DNA of 64,000 bases from Endomychus coccineus (lineage: Eukaryota > Arthropoda > Insecta > Coleoptera > Endomychidae). This document shows positions 32,536 to 42,179 of this stretch, piece by piece. A program made the position numbers and the translations under genes. Position 1 is the stretch's first letter. The number at the start of each line of letters is the position of its first letter. The notes under the pieces were generated by a model that was given only the letters and a program-made list of their open reading frames with translations, was not told the origin of the DNA and did no database searches. Location: assembly GCA_958510875.1 (NCBI GenBank), contig OY294070.1, forward strand, positions 23,303,631 to 23,367,630. The letters are read 5' to 3'.

Positions 32536-32958
32536 AGATTTTTCAATATTATCTATTGGATCGATTCGGCGCCGATCTGAAGCGAAAGTGGCCGCATTTG
32601 GCGAAGAAAAAAGTATCCTTCCACCAGGACAACGCATCGGCGCACAAGTTCGCAATCGCAATGGTAAAATTCCATGAATTAGGCTACGATTTGGTTCGTC
32701 ATCTACCATATTCTCCAGATTTTAATGTATTTCCAAACTTGAAAGAGATTTGGCCAAAACTATGAGGTCATCGCTGAAACAAACGCCTATTTCGAAGGAT
32801 TGACTAATTCGTATCATTTGGAAGGGATCGAAAAATTATGAAAACGTTGGACGAAGTGTATTGGCCTACAAGGAGATTATCTTGATAAATAAAATAAGTT
32901 TTGACCAAATAAATCATTTTTTGTTCAATTTTCCAGAGACTTCATGGTGATCTCATCG
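32536..32958 (+). pseudogene. mariner 3' half
   Basis: Reads LDRFGADLKRKWPHLAKKK, then SFHQDNASAHKFAIAMVKFH (second catalytic Asp in QDNASAH) and LPYSPDFN (third Asp). A frameshifted C-terminus and the 3' terminal repeat follow to TA near 32959. A frameshift after the third Asp and loss of the 5' half make it inactive. Confidence 0.8.
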
Positions 32959-32959
32959 T

Positions 32960-33544
32960 TACTTATCGTATTTTACATAATTTACCGAGAATCGTCACTA
33001 TAAACGAGTATCGCCTTATGTGGACACTCTTTTGATCTGAAGGAGGGTTATCTCAAATCCAGGCAAATGCTATACTTCTTCTCTCATTGACTGGACTGAA
33101 AAGATGAGAAAAAATGAAACGTGTGGCACTCGGGGACTGCCGCGGTAAAGCTATTGCATAGCACTACGCCACTGGAAAAAGTTGGGCAGAAAAACATCCA
33201 CTACCCCTTAAAAATATTCACGAATTATGAGTAAAAAAAGGATCATCTTGATCTCTATGAAGAGTATTCTGTGACAAGCATAGATAACTCTACTACCGGT
33301 AGTAGAGTTATCTATGGTGACAAGTGTCAATTGACTTGTAAACACAATTTTATACGAAAATTTTAACGTTCAGATCTCGATAGCGCTTCTGGATTTTCAC
33401 GTGGCCTATCGAAATCAGAAGGTTCGAATTGTATAAAAACACAATTGCATGAACGCCAGACGTCTTATGTAATTAGCTACGAACGTAATAATTTTGACAT
33501 ATCCTCGAGGAGCTCGCTGCGCGTAAGTAAGAGTTAATACACTT
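32960..33544. other. no gene; contains a palindromic insertion at 33279
   Basis: No coding homology. A GC-rich phrase, ACGTGTGGCACTCGGGGACT, occurs at 33119. The only clear structure is the 38-bp palindrome described separately. Confidence 0.45.
33279..33316. mobile_element. 38-bp perfect palindrome flanked by 8-bp duplication
   Basis: Two copies of CATAGATAACTCTACTACC face each other with no spacer. GTGACAAG stands immediately on both sides (33271-33278 and 33317-33324). A perfect inverted repeat bounded by a perfect 8-bp direct repeat is what an inserted element reduced to its two ends would leave. The 8-bp length suits P or hAT elements. A related palindrome lies at 22054, near a THAP exon. 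Confidence 0.65.
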
Positions 33545-33760
33545 TACCTCTATTTTGTTAATTTGGGGCCGTTTCGAACCCCGTGCGGCGGGCGCCAGTT
33601 GCAATAAAGTATTTTGGGCTATGGGTCGCTAGCTTTTACCCGCTTTCGGTGTATTTAAGTAGCTAGAAAATTCCTTTTCGTACGTCGCATGTCAGATGCT
33701 AGTAGGTGACAGCTGAGAATACCTCAAACTGTTTTGATTAAATTTTCCTATTTAATCGAC
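33545..33760 (-). mobile_element. LTR end plus primer-binding site, minus strand
   Basis: On the minus strand AAAATACTTTATTGCA is followed by ACTGGCGCC (33591-33599) and GCCGCACGGGG, the same junction as at 26995. The LTR would extend to higher coordinates; its start is not fixed. Further GGGGCC-rich sequence to about 33790 may belong to it. No internal coding region remains to the left. Confidence 0.5.
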
Positions 33761-35226
33761 ATTTTGGGGCCCGAGACTGTGCTATTTAGTTGGCCCCGTT
33801 CATGAACTAACGACATGGAGCGAAAACCGCATGCGAAAAGTCCTCGTTAAGACGTTCTATGTACCGTAAATTAGCACTTTTCTAACTCGCGAGCTACGCG
33901 CTTCTCACGTGAACGTCATTCGATTTATCGAAAATTAACCAATTCAAAACAGTTTTCGACTCACTTTGGGGCTATCACGACCTTTTAAAAGGTTCAAAGT
34001 TAACATTTCGACAATTTTAAGCTCGGCCGAGCTACATGGTAGGCGGAGTGGTGAGTCTTAGGATATTTCGTTACGGTATTTGTTTTTTGTTTTTTTAGAT
34101 TTTCGTTACGGTATTTGTCTTTTGTTTTTTTTTCTTGATTCGGTCGCCGCGCTCAAAGCCCGCGATAAAAGATAAAAGCTATATGCAATAGCTTAAAATG
34201 AATTAAATTCAATTTCTGTTTTAGTATTGAAATTAAATATTTAAAAACAGAATTCCCTGTTACTTTGGATTCACGACTCACCGAATCCACCCTCGTTGAA
34301 GGACTTCACCACATCATCAACTTTGAGGTAAAGTAATTCAGTTCTTCAGTTCACCATTATTACGAAATTGAAAGGAAGAGAGACATTTCAAATTCATCTA
34401 TTTATGTGGTCATTCATCATTTGTTATTTTACGATTATTCCTTGTGATGTGTGTAAATGTTATGATTGTTTTTAACACCTGTGAATATTATTTGATTCAT
34501 ATAACAGCTTTATGTCGAGATCAATCTTGGGTTAATTAAAGGTTTAACGATTATCTACAAGTTTCAAACTCTATGGGAAACAATGCATAATCAAAGCAAG
34601 TCTAGGACGACCGAAACAGATGAACGCTGAAACACTGTAGTGGGCGTTCCTGTACAGTCTTATGAATGATGATGCTTGGCGGACCTGAAGTTATTAATTT
34701 TTTTACGTTTTTTTCCTATGAATATAAAAATTGAGTTTCTCATAAACAAGCGAAGGGATGACCTATAAAAAATTAATGAAAATATATAGCTTCGAAATGA
34801 ATACGTTCTCTATTTTATGTTTGACATTCGAATTTGAACAATAAATTTTGACCAAACGACAGACCAGTTTCAGCAAAAATATCTGATTCAGTTTGCGCGA
34901 CATCTGGAATTCATAAAAAATAGTTCGATGGAGAACGTTAAGCAGAATATCCTAGAATTAAATAACGATTAAACGCCAGTTTCGAATAATGCAGGAATAC
35001 AAAAATATATTTCAACGGCAAATTGTTTCAAGTAGATATTGCTGCACTTGGAACAGTCGTGAATACAGTTGGGATTATATAAAGCATGAGACACTTCCAC
35101 AGTAGAATGGTTTCTTTCGCTCAAGGCAGAGTTGATATTCTGGAATTATATTGAATTTTTGACTGACTGACATCAAGCGTGATACCGGTTGACCATGTTG
35201 CGCAATATTGTACCCGTTCGGTTGAG
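33761..35226. other. no recognisable gene
   Basis: The left part may belong to the LTR fragment. The rest is AT-rich with a short imperfect direct repeat around 34075-34130 (TTCGTTACGGTATTTGT.TTT). Confidence 0.4.
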
Positions 35227-35632
35227 ATATAGAGAATAGAATAGAATAGAATAATTTATTCATGCTAAATACCAAGTATTGGCTTACATTCGTCATGATA
35301 AAAGAGAAAAAACAACAGATTCAAAATTATGATAGAACAAAGAAGAATAAAAAGTTAATACGTATTCAATCGGAACTAAAAATATAAAAATCCTTAAGAG
35401 TGTAAAAACAATGTTCATTAAGAAATTTTTCAATAACTTTTGGAAAATTATCGAGTTGGAGGTTTCTAATCAGTGGTGGTAGTTTATTGAAAAAAGTTGG
35501 ACCCCATTAATTAACACTATTTCTGTTACGTTTTATGCGGTGATAATTAATATGTAAATTATATTTTCCTCTAATGTTGATACAGTACATATCACATCGA
35601 GTAGAATATTCGGTAATATGTGTTTTAACATA

Positions 35633-36284
35633 CAGGGTGTCCTCGAACTGCGTGGCAAAAATAAAGCCGAAGATTCTTTGATTCGAAAAAAAGTTGATGA
35701 GCCTTTTTACTTTTGCCTCAAGTGTCTTGTTTAGCCGGTAGAGGGCTTCAAAGTTGCAAAAATAATTTTGTTTTTTCGATATAACTTGAGAACGTGATGG
35801 AGGACTTTTACAATATTTGACAGGTGAGTTACTGTCAATAATAGCCGTTTTTGAGAGTGGAGCATAGAGCCTTAAAGACCATAGAAATGGCTCAAACTTG
35901 AGAATGTAACGGGAAAACTGTCCAGAACTTTTTTGTGGTCAATGTAATTCACTCTATATTTTTTATGTAGATAGCTTGTCTGATTTGAAAACTTTTCTTA
36001 CTCTTAGAAAATTTTGATAAAATCAACGGATTAGCTTGAAAAAAATAATTTTCGAGTCTCTGCAATTTTGGCTTACTAATTTTACTTGATTAAAATACCT
36101 TAGTTGCCTTTGCTTTTCTAATGTCATTTTGGCATTTGGAGAATTTGTTCTCAAAACTGTCAGTTTTTACTTTGCTTTCCGTAAAAATTTTATAAAATTA
36201 TGGCTCAAAATTTCACTAACACTGAAATGTTTCGAATCAAAGAATCTTCGGTTTTATTTTAGCCACGCAGTTCGAGGACACCTG
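35633..36284. mobile_element. mariner-type MITE with TA duplication
   Basis: Ends CAGGGTGTCCTCGAACTGCG and its inverse (with one G less) pair for about 55 bp and are flanked by TA (35631-35632, 36285-36286). It interrupts the ORF2 of the surrounding non-LTR element. No coding sequence inside. Confidence 0.82.
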
Positions 36285-36471
36285 TATATTAGACAATGTT
36301 GAATGTAAATGCAAGGGAGAGATATAACTTTTAGGTCCTTGACGGCATGGTTACAGTATTGTCGGTAAGGCAGGGCTTTTATAAGCCATTTTATTCACTG
36401 AAAACATGAGACATATTTGCTGAGTGACCGCGGACTAAAATATCGTGACTAATTTTCACTTATAATAGCCC

Positions 36472-36597
36472 ATGTGCAAAATTATTGCCGGAAATTTATT
36501 CGAGATGGCGAATATTTTGGAAATTATTCCGAGTCGAAATAAATAAATAAAAATATTCGCCATCGAGAAACAAATTCCGGAAATTAATTTGTGCACT
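36472..36597. mobile_element. small foldback MITE
   Basis: Arms at about 36474-36519 and 36550-36595 share GTGCAAA, CCGGAA.TT, CGAGATGGCGAATATTTT and their inverses, leaving about 30 bp of loop. It is inside the same non-LTR element. Confidence 0.7.
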
Positions 36598-36610
36598 CGG
36601 GATATACGGT

Positions 36611-36900
36611 AAGAGAATTTCACACCGAAGAAAAATTAGTTTAAAATAATTTCAATGTGATATTATTTGACATTTTGTCATGAAAATATGAGACATTACG
36701 AAGGAATGCCATAATTTTGTTGTTTTGTTATGTATTGTATCACTTTCAAACTCATTTGTTAAACGTCAAAAAACATTCACTATAATTTTGCTTCTCTACC
36801 CTAAAAGAAAAAATATCCGCTGAAATTTCTTCGTTGGCATGGCAACAAGTCAAAATAAAAGTATTTCATTGGTCGAAAATTGTCGGTGTGAAATTCTCGA
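36611..36900. mobile_element. MITE with GAGAATTTCACACCGA ends
   Basis: GAGAATTTCACACCGA (36613-36628) is perfectly inverted at 36883-36898. Third insertion in the non-LTR remnant. The duplication is not clear. Confidence 0.65.
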
Positions 36901-37112
36901 GTGTATTACACCAGAATAAGTTGTGAGCATTACATTAACAGATACAATTTTGCTTAAGTTTCTTAGCACGTAAATTCCTTCAGCTACTGACGAAACAGCT
37001 TGATCACAATGTTTCCTCCAAGTCAATCCTTTATCTAATAGTAATCCAAAAAATGCATAAATTTACAATTTAGCCCTGTCAAAATAGCCCTCAAAAATCG
37101 AAACTAAATTTA

Positions 37113-37416
37113 TTTTGCTACTATTGATCGATTTGGACGTTCTTAGTGTCAAAATGTTCGGGAAAGCACCCCGAACCAGAGGACCACATTTATGGCCTGC
37201 GTTTTTGTTATTCCTAATTGTTAATTAACAATTAAGACTGTAATTAGTTGTTGATTTGCAACGATAATTAACTAATGTATTTGACAAACAAAAATTAAAG
37301 GAAATTGGCCGCAAATCGTTACTCGGGGGGTATACGAGGTCGTTGATCACGAATCCATTGTCAGAATCGGAAAATCCACCAAGAACGTCCAAATCGGTCA
37401 ATAGTGGCAAAATCGA
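37113..37416. repeat. inverted-repeat block with one GGTCGTTGATCACGAAT motif
   Basis: TGCTACTATTGATCGATTTG and GACGTTCT (37118-37146) recur inverted at about 37384-37412 with few changes. Near the right arm, CTCGGGGGG and then GGTCGTTGATCACGAAT (37338-37354) match the module in the TAGTCGAGG foldbacks, but those termini are not seen here. Confidence 0.6.
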
Positions 37417-37480
37417 TGTGAAATGCCAATATTACCAGACTAATTGTTAGTCCGATATTTATCTTAAGGAAAAATAAAAT

Positions 37481-37582
37481 GCCCACAGCATCAGAATCTC
37501 ATGCACTTCAACTCCCGATCGTCCAATATCATAACATGTATTTTATCAACAATTTTTCTCAATGGGACGACTAGAACGTAGA
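37481..37582 (-). pseudogene. mariner fragment
   Basis: The minus strand matches the DDR.-VHEI segment of the mariner at 13070-13170 (CACTTCAACTC.CGATCGTCC, AATATCAT). Confidence 0.6.
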
Positions 37583-38737
37583 AATTAAAAAAACTTTGTC
37601 AAATAGTGGGTGCAGTACCCACAGACCCCCTCTATTTTTTAGAGCATGCGCCAGTGACTTCCCAGCTATATTTTTAAGATAATAATAGCTTTAGGATAAT
37701 TTTTTTGTCTCTGATAAAATTTCAATAAAGCGATTCGTTGCTTCGAAAAAATCTAGCTTCGTTGTACAACATTTTTCTCCATGAGACGTTATAAACATGT
37801 TACATGAAATTTGACTTTATGCACATTTTGAGTCTGTACTGGAATAAAAATCCTAATTTATGAAATTGTAGGAGCAATGATTTACTGCATCCGTGTACGA
37901 AAATTAGCCTCAACAAACGACTTGAGCTGAATTTGTTTAAAGAAAATATGAATTTTGTGACAAAACTCATATCACTTTCACCCGATGTATCAATACGAAA
38001 ACACGACGTGGGTTCTCAAGAAAATCAAGTTGCAAACATCACGCGACTTATATCGTTAAAAACAGGAAACGGTAACAATACATTTCTCTATACCTGCTGG
38101 GATCAGTTTTAGATTTATCAAATCTAGTAATCCGTGCATTTTAAGCAGATATTCAGCTGCAGGTGGTTTCATAAGCACCCATTGTTAACAGGCGCACCCG
38201 ATATGGATATTATCTATGCACGTCAGAAAAAAAAGGAAAAAAAAACGATTGTTATAACTAATCTTTGTCGTGGCTTACACCAATTGCGGTTACGAGCAGC
38301 ACTTCTAATTTGCATATATTATCCTCATAAATTGCTGAATTGAGGTATTCCAATTCCGTACAATCTGCGAGTACGGGTGTACTGCAACCTAAATACTTTA
38401 AATTACCCATCGCCGCTGATTGAAGTTCACAACAGAAGATATACTTTTGAGTACATGTTGTGGAACCAAAACGTCTGATAATTATAATCCTGTTACATCA
38501 GTCTTCTTTCCTGATATTATTTTTGAATGCGCAACTATTCTTAATAACTGATGTTATTTCAAGCAGAGCAATGATTTATACTTATAGGTATTTCAATCGT
38601 CAATTATAACGACCCACATTCTCGAATCAATAAGCAGTAGAATTCCAAGATAATAAGCAAAATAGTATTTTACTTCCCTCGCTATACGTAGTGCAAGTGC
38701 AAGGGAAGTATTGAAATCGTCTCCAATTTTTTTTCGG
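37583..38737. other. no recognisable gene
   Basis: Nothing supported. Near 38670-38710, TACTTCCCT and AGGGAAGTA form a small inverted pair. Confidence 0.4.
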
Positions 38738-39689
38738 ATTTTCTCGGATATATTCGTGTATGTTTGTGTATGTGTTTGTATTTGAGTAGTGTTTGTGTGT
38801 TTGTTTTTGTGTTAGTATTTATATCTGTATTTGTGTTATGTTTGTGTTATGCTGTTGTATTTGTATTTGTATTTGTATTTGTATTTGTATTTGTATTTGT
38901 ATTTGTTTTTGTATTTGTATTTGTATTTGTATTTGTATTTGTATTTGTATTTGTATTTGTATTTGTATTTGTATTGGTATTTGTATTTGTATTTGTATTT
39001 GTATTTGTATTCGTATTTGTATTTGTATTTGTATTTGTATTTTGTTTGTGTGTGTTTGTGTTTGTATTTTGTTTGTGTTTGTGTGTGTCTTTGTATTTGT
39101 ATTTGTATTTGTGTGTTTGTGTGTGTGTTTGTGTTTGTGTTTGAATTTGTCTTTGTATGGATTTGTGTTTGCGTTTACATACAGCTTTATAGTGATGAAA
39201 ATAGGAATATATTGTTTTTGAACGCGGTGGCCTCATTCCGAGTGGTATTTTATATTCATTCAGTATTTTTCTAGTCATAAATATATATCACACGAATATA
39301 TTTAACCTGTAGAAGTGTTCGAAATTCTCATTTTGAGATTCAAGTGACTTCATCGAAGAGTGAAGATGCAGTATATTTTATGTGCTCACTCCGTGGTATG
39401 ATTGAGAAAATAATTGAATCAGAATACATGAATGTTAAAATAGAGTCATTACAATAACAATGATTTTTAGGGTTCTTTTAAGACAACGATATATGGGTAT
39501 TGTGCGACGTTGAAACTTTATTCCAACTAGTGCAGACCGTTTTTGTAGTTAAACCTTACAAAAAAAATGTGATCGGTTGATCACATGAATTCCCTCACTT
39601 TTGTTAGTAAAACAGCTTTCGGACAGTCCTGAGGGCAAATGTGAATGATTGTAGGAACAGAAAATATATTGGAAATGATCTAGAAGCTG
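38738..39689. repeat. tandem segmental duplication, unit A (952 bp)
   Basis: From ATTTTCTCGGATATATTCGT to TCTAGAAGCTG. The next unit starts at once with the same words. Outside the microsatellite the two units are almost identical. Confidence 0.88.
38854..39041 (+). repeat. (TTTGTA)n microsatellite, unit A
   Basis: About 31 hexamers with a few substitutions (TTTGTT, TTGGTA, TTCGTA). Looser TTTGTG-type repeats follow to about 39160. Open frames across it (poly FV, IC, LY) are artefacts. Confidence 0.95.
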
Positions 39690-40750
39690 ATTTTCTCGGA
39701 TATATTCGTGTATGTTTGTATTTGAGTAGTGTTTGTGTGTTTGTTTTTGTGTTAGTATTTATATCTGTATTTGTGTTATGTTTGTGTTATGCTGTTGTAT
39801 TTGTATTTGTATTTGTATTTGTATTTGTATTTGTTTTTGTATTTGTATTTGTATTTGTATTTGTATTTGTATTTGTATTTGTATTTGTTTTTGTATTTGT
39901 ATTTGTATTTGTATTTGTATTTGTATTTGTATTTGTATTTGTATTTGTATTTGTATTTGTATTTGTATTTGTATTTGTATTTGTATTTGTATTTGTATTT
40001 GTATTTGTATTTGTATTTGTATTTGTATTTGTATTTGTATTTGTATTTGTATTTGTATTTGTATTTGTATTTGTATTTGTATTTGTATTTGTATTTGTAT
40101 TTGTATTTGTATTTGTATTTGTATTGGTATTCGTATTCGTATTCGTATTTGTATTTGTATTTGTATTTGTATTTGTATTTGTATCTGTATTTGTATTTGT
40201 ATTTGTATTTGTCTTTGTATGGGTTTGTGTTTGCGTTTACATACAGCTTTATAGTGATGAAAATAGGAATATATTGTTTTTGAACGCGGTGGCCTCATTC
40301 CGAGTGGTATTTTAGATTCATTCAGTATCTTCTAGTCATAAATATATATCACACGAATATATTTAACCTGTAGAAGTGTTCGAAATTCTCATTTTGAGAT
40401 TCAAGTGACTTCATCGAAGAGTGAAGATGCAGTATATTTTATGTGCTCACTCCGTGGTATGATTGAGAAAATAATTGAATCAGAATACATGAATGTTAAA
40501 ATAGAGTCATTACAATAACAATGATTTTTAGGGTTCTTTTAAGACAACGATATATGGGTATTGTGCGACGTTGAAACTTTATTCCAACTAGTGCAGACCG
40601 TTTTTGTAGTTAAACCTTACAAATAAAATGTGATCAGTTGATCACATGAATTCCCTCACTTTTGTTAGTAAAACAGCTTTCGGACAGTCCTGAGGGCAAA
40701 TGTGAATGATCGTAGGAACAGAAAATATATTGGAAATGATCTAGAAGCTG
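39690..40750. repeat. tandem segmental duplication, unit B (1061 bp)
   Basis: Second copy, longer because its (TTTGTA)n tract is more than twice as long. It ends at TCTAGAAGCTG, after which sequence is unique. Confidence 0.88.
39794..40216 (+). repeat. (TTTGTA)n microsatellite, unit B
   Basis: About 70 hexamers, with interruptions near 39833, 39892 and a TTGGTA-TTCGTA cluster at about 40126-40147 that echoes unit A. Confidence 0.95.
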
Positions 40751-41227
40751 TTAATGAAAAACCATCAATTATGGAGGGGGCAACAATTGTGGGCGATGGA
40801 GATTCGAGAAACCGAGACGGGCTGTCGCGAAACAAGGAAATCTCCCTGATTAATCTAATCCGTTTGCCCAGATTTCTCCTTACCACTCCCAAGGCTCGAA
40901 TCATATCCGCACAATGTTGATTTATGATCTGCAACATTGTATCTTTTATTGTGGAATGGTGGCGGCGCATTTTGGTGGCTATACGCCTAATTTTTGGCGT
41001 GGAAGCCCCACCGCTAGACAAAAAATCCATCACACACTGGATCCGAGACCTTTGCTGCCTCGTCGACTGTATTTTGACCTCGACTTTGTGTAGGCGCCGT
41101 TCGGTTTTCTCGATCCGGTTGTGCGGTATACATCTTTACATCTTAGCAAGGAGTCTAACGGGTAAAAAGAAAATTTAATGTAAAAAAATTGCAAAACATC
41201 TTTTTCGTAAATAAAAGAGGGTTGCAC
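40665..41227 (-). other. unrecognised open frames, 122 and 65 aa
   Basis: Two minus-strand frames run together over about 560 bp. One has ASTPKIRRIATKMRRHHSTI and IINQHCADMIRALGVVRRNL, basic and helical-looking; the other has YRTTGSRKPNGAYTKSRSKY. It could be a gag-like remnant or chance. The left part overlaps the segmental duplication. I cannot name it. Confidence 0.25.
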
Positions 41228-42059
41228 TAATTTTCAGAGGTGCTGAGGGTTTTGTTATTCGCATGATTATAAACATTTTACGCTAGGTCGCTAGTCACAT
41301 TCAAAAATTTCCTAACCTAGCCCTAAATTGTCGTAGATTGACTCCACTGATTGCACTATTGCAGTTAATTCTCTAGTGGGAGGTCAAATAAACGATCGAT
41401 CGACGCCAGTTTGAACACAGCGCATATTAAAAGCAATTTCAGAAATATCCCGTAATTACGAGCCGCCGCTGTTAACATAGCGTTGTCTTATCAAGATAAC
41501 AGGAATGAATTCGTTCATGGAACTTGAGGAGGAATTATCCGTTTCAAAGTGTGGTGACTGCGCCCGTTCTTTTTTCCAAGTCCGATCTTACGATAACTGC
41601 GGTTGACCAATTGCACTAAACAACAATCTGAATGGATTTTCGTGTTCGATTTGTAATGGGCGACTGTCACATCACAGCTCACTTAAAGCTACAGTAGCTG
41701 ACACGATTTGAATAATTTAAAATTATTCGTATGACATTGGACACGTGTTTCATTCATAACTTGGAATTCGTTTAATTCTTCTCTTAAGAAACACGAAAAT
41801 GTATAATTCCGTAAGACTTCTAAGGAGCTTCCATAATTATCAGATATGCTATAACTTGTTTCCATCCTTGTATCTCCAGATCTTTTATAAAAGAAAAAGT
41901 CACCATAGTAGAAATTAAACTAGCGAAGCTGAAATGATATTCACAGAACTAGTTCTTGACAAACTGAACAAAACCAAAAATTAAACAAGAAATTCAGCGA
42001 TGAAACATATATCCGGAAAGGTAAAAATTCTAAGAATGTGATGTTTAAATAAATGGGTT
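41228..42059. other. no recognisable gene
   Basis: Nothing supported. Confidence 0.4.
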
Positions 42060-42165
42060 GAAAATTAATAAGTTGCGAACCCACCTCTGGCATCAATGAC
42101 AGCTCTGTGTCGTCTGCGCATACTCAATATGCTCAATAGCATCATATATAGTTTGTGTCAAAATT
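42060..42165 (-). pseudogene. Tc1-like transposase C-terminus
   Basis: Minus strand reads LSMRRRHRAVIDARGGFATY and stop, the usual Tc1 ending (RR...vI.a.GG.t.Y). Only the last residues remain. Confidence 0.55.
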
Positions 42166-42179
42166 TCAAGTGGATTGTA

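Larger units (their letters stand above)
35227..37070 (-). mobile_element. CR1/Jockey-like non-LTR, 3' part, with three nested MITEs
   Basis: Read leftwards after removing the insertions: GLLLDKGLTWRKHCDQAVSS and GIYVLRNLSKIVSVNVM (about 37060-36910), then a segment with ALPYRQYCNHAVKDLKVISL and PCIY (about 36400-36300), then YHRIKRNRNSVN and FFNKLPPLIRNLQLDNFPKV (about 35580-35430). The 3' end has an (AGAAT)n tail at 35232-35252. This is the thumb and C-terminal part of ORF2; the polymerase box is absent. Confidence 0.75.

Noticed and set aside
33279..33316. The 38-bp palindrome as a transcription terminator or miRNA hairpin.
   Set aside because: It has no loop, no T-run and no gene nearby; the flanking 8-bp direct repeat fits insertion better.
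38854..40216. (TTTGTA)n as an interstitial telomere.
   Set aside because: Arthropod telomeres are usually TTAGG; the hexamer lacks the G-run and sits in a local tandem duplication, so a plain microsatellite is enough.
38764..40315. Several long open frames (poly-FV, IC, LY, NT, IQ repeats up to about 220 residues).
   Set aside because: They exist only because the (TTTGTA)n hexamer has no stop in several frames; all six-base periodic translations are open. Not genes.
40665..41033. A 122-aa host protein.
   Set aside because: No family resemblance, partly inside a duplicated segment, and no splice or start context; kept only as an unrecognised frame.
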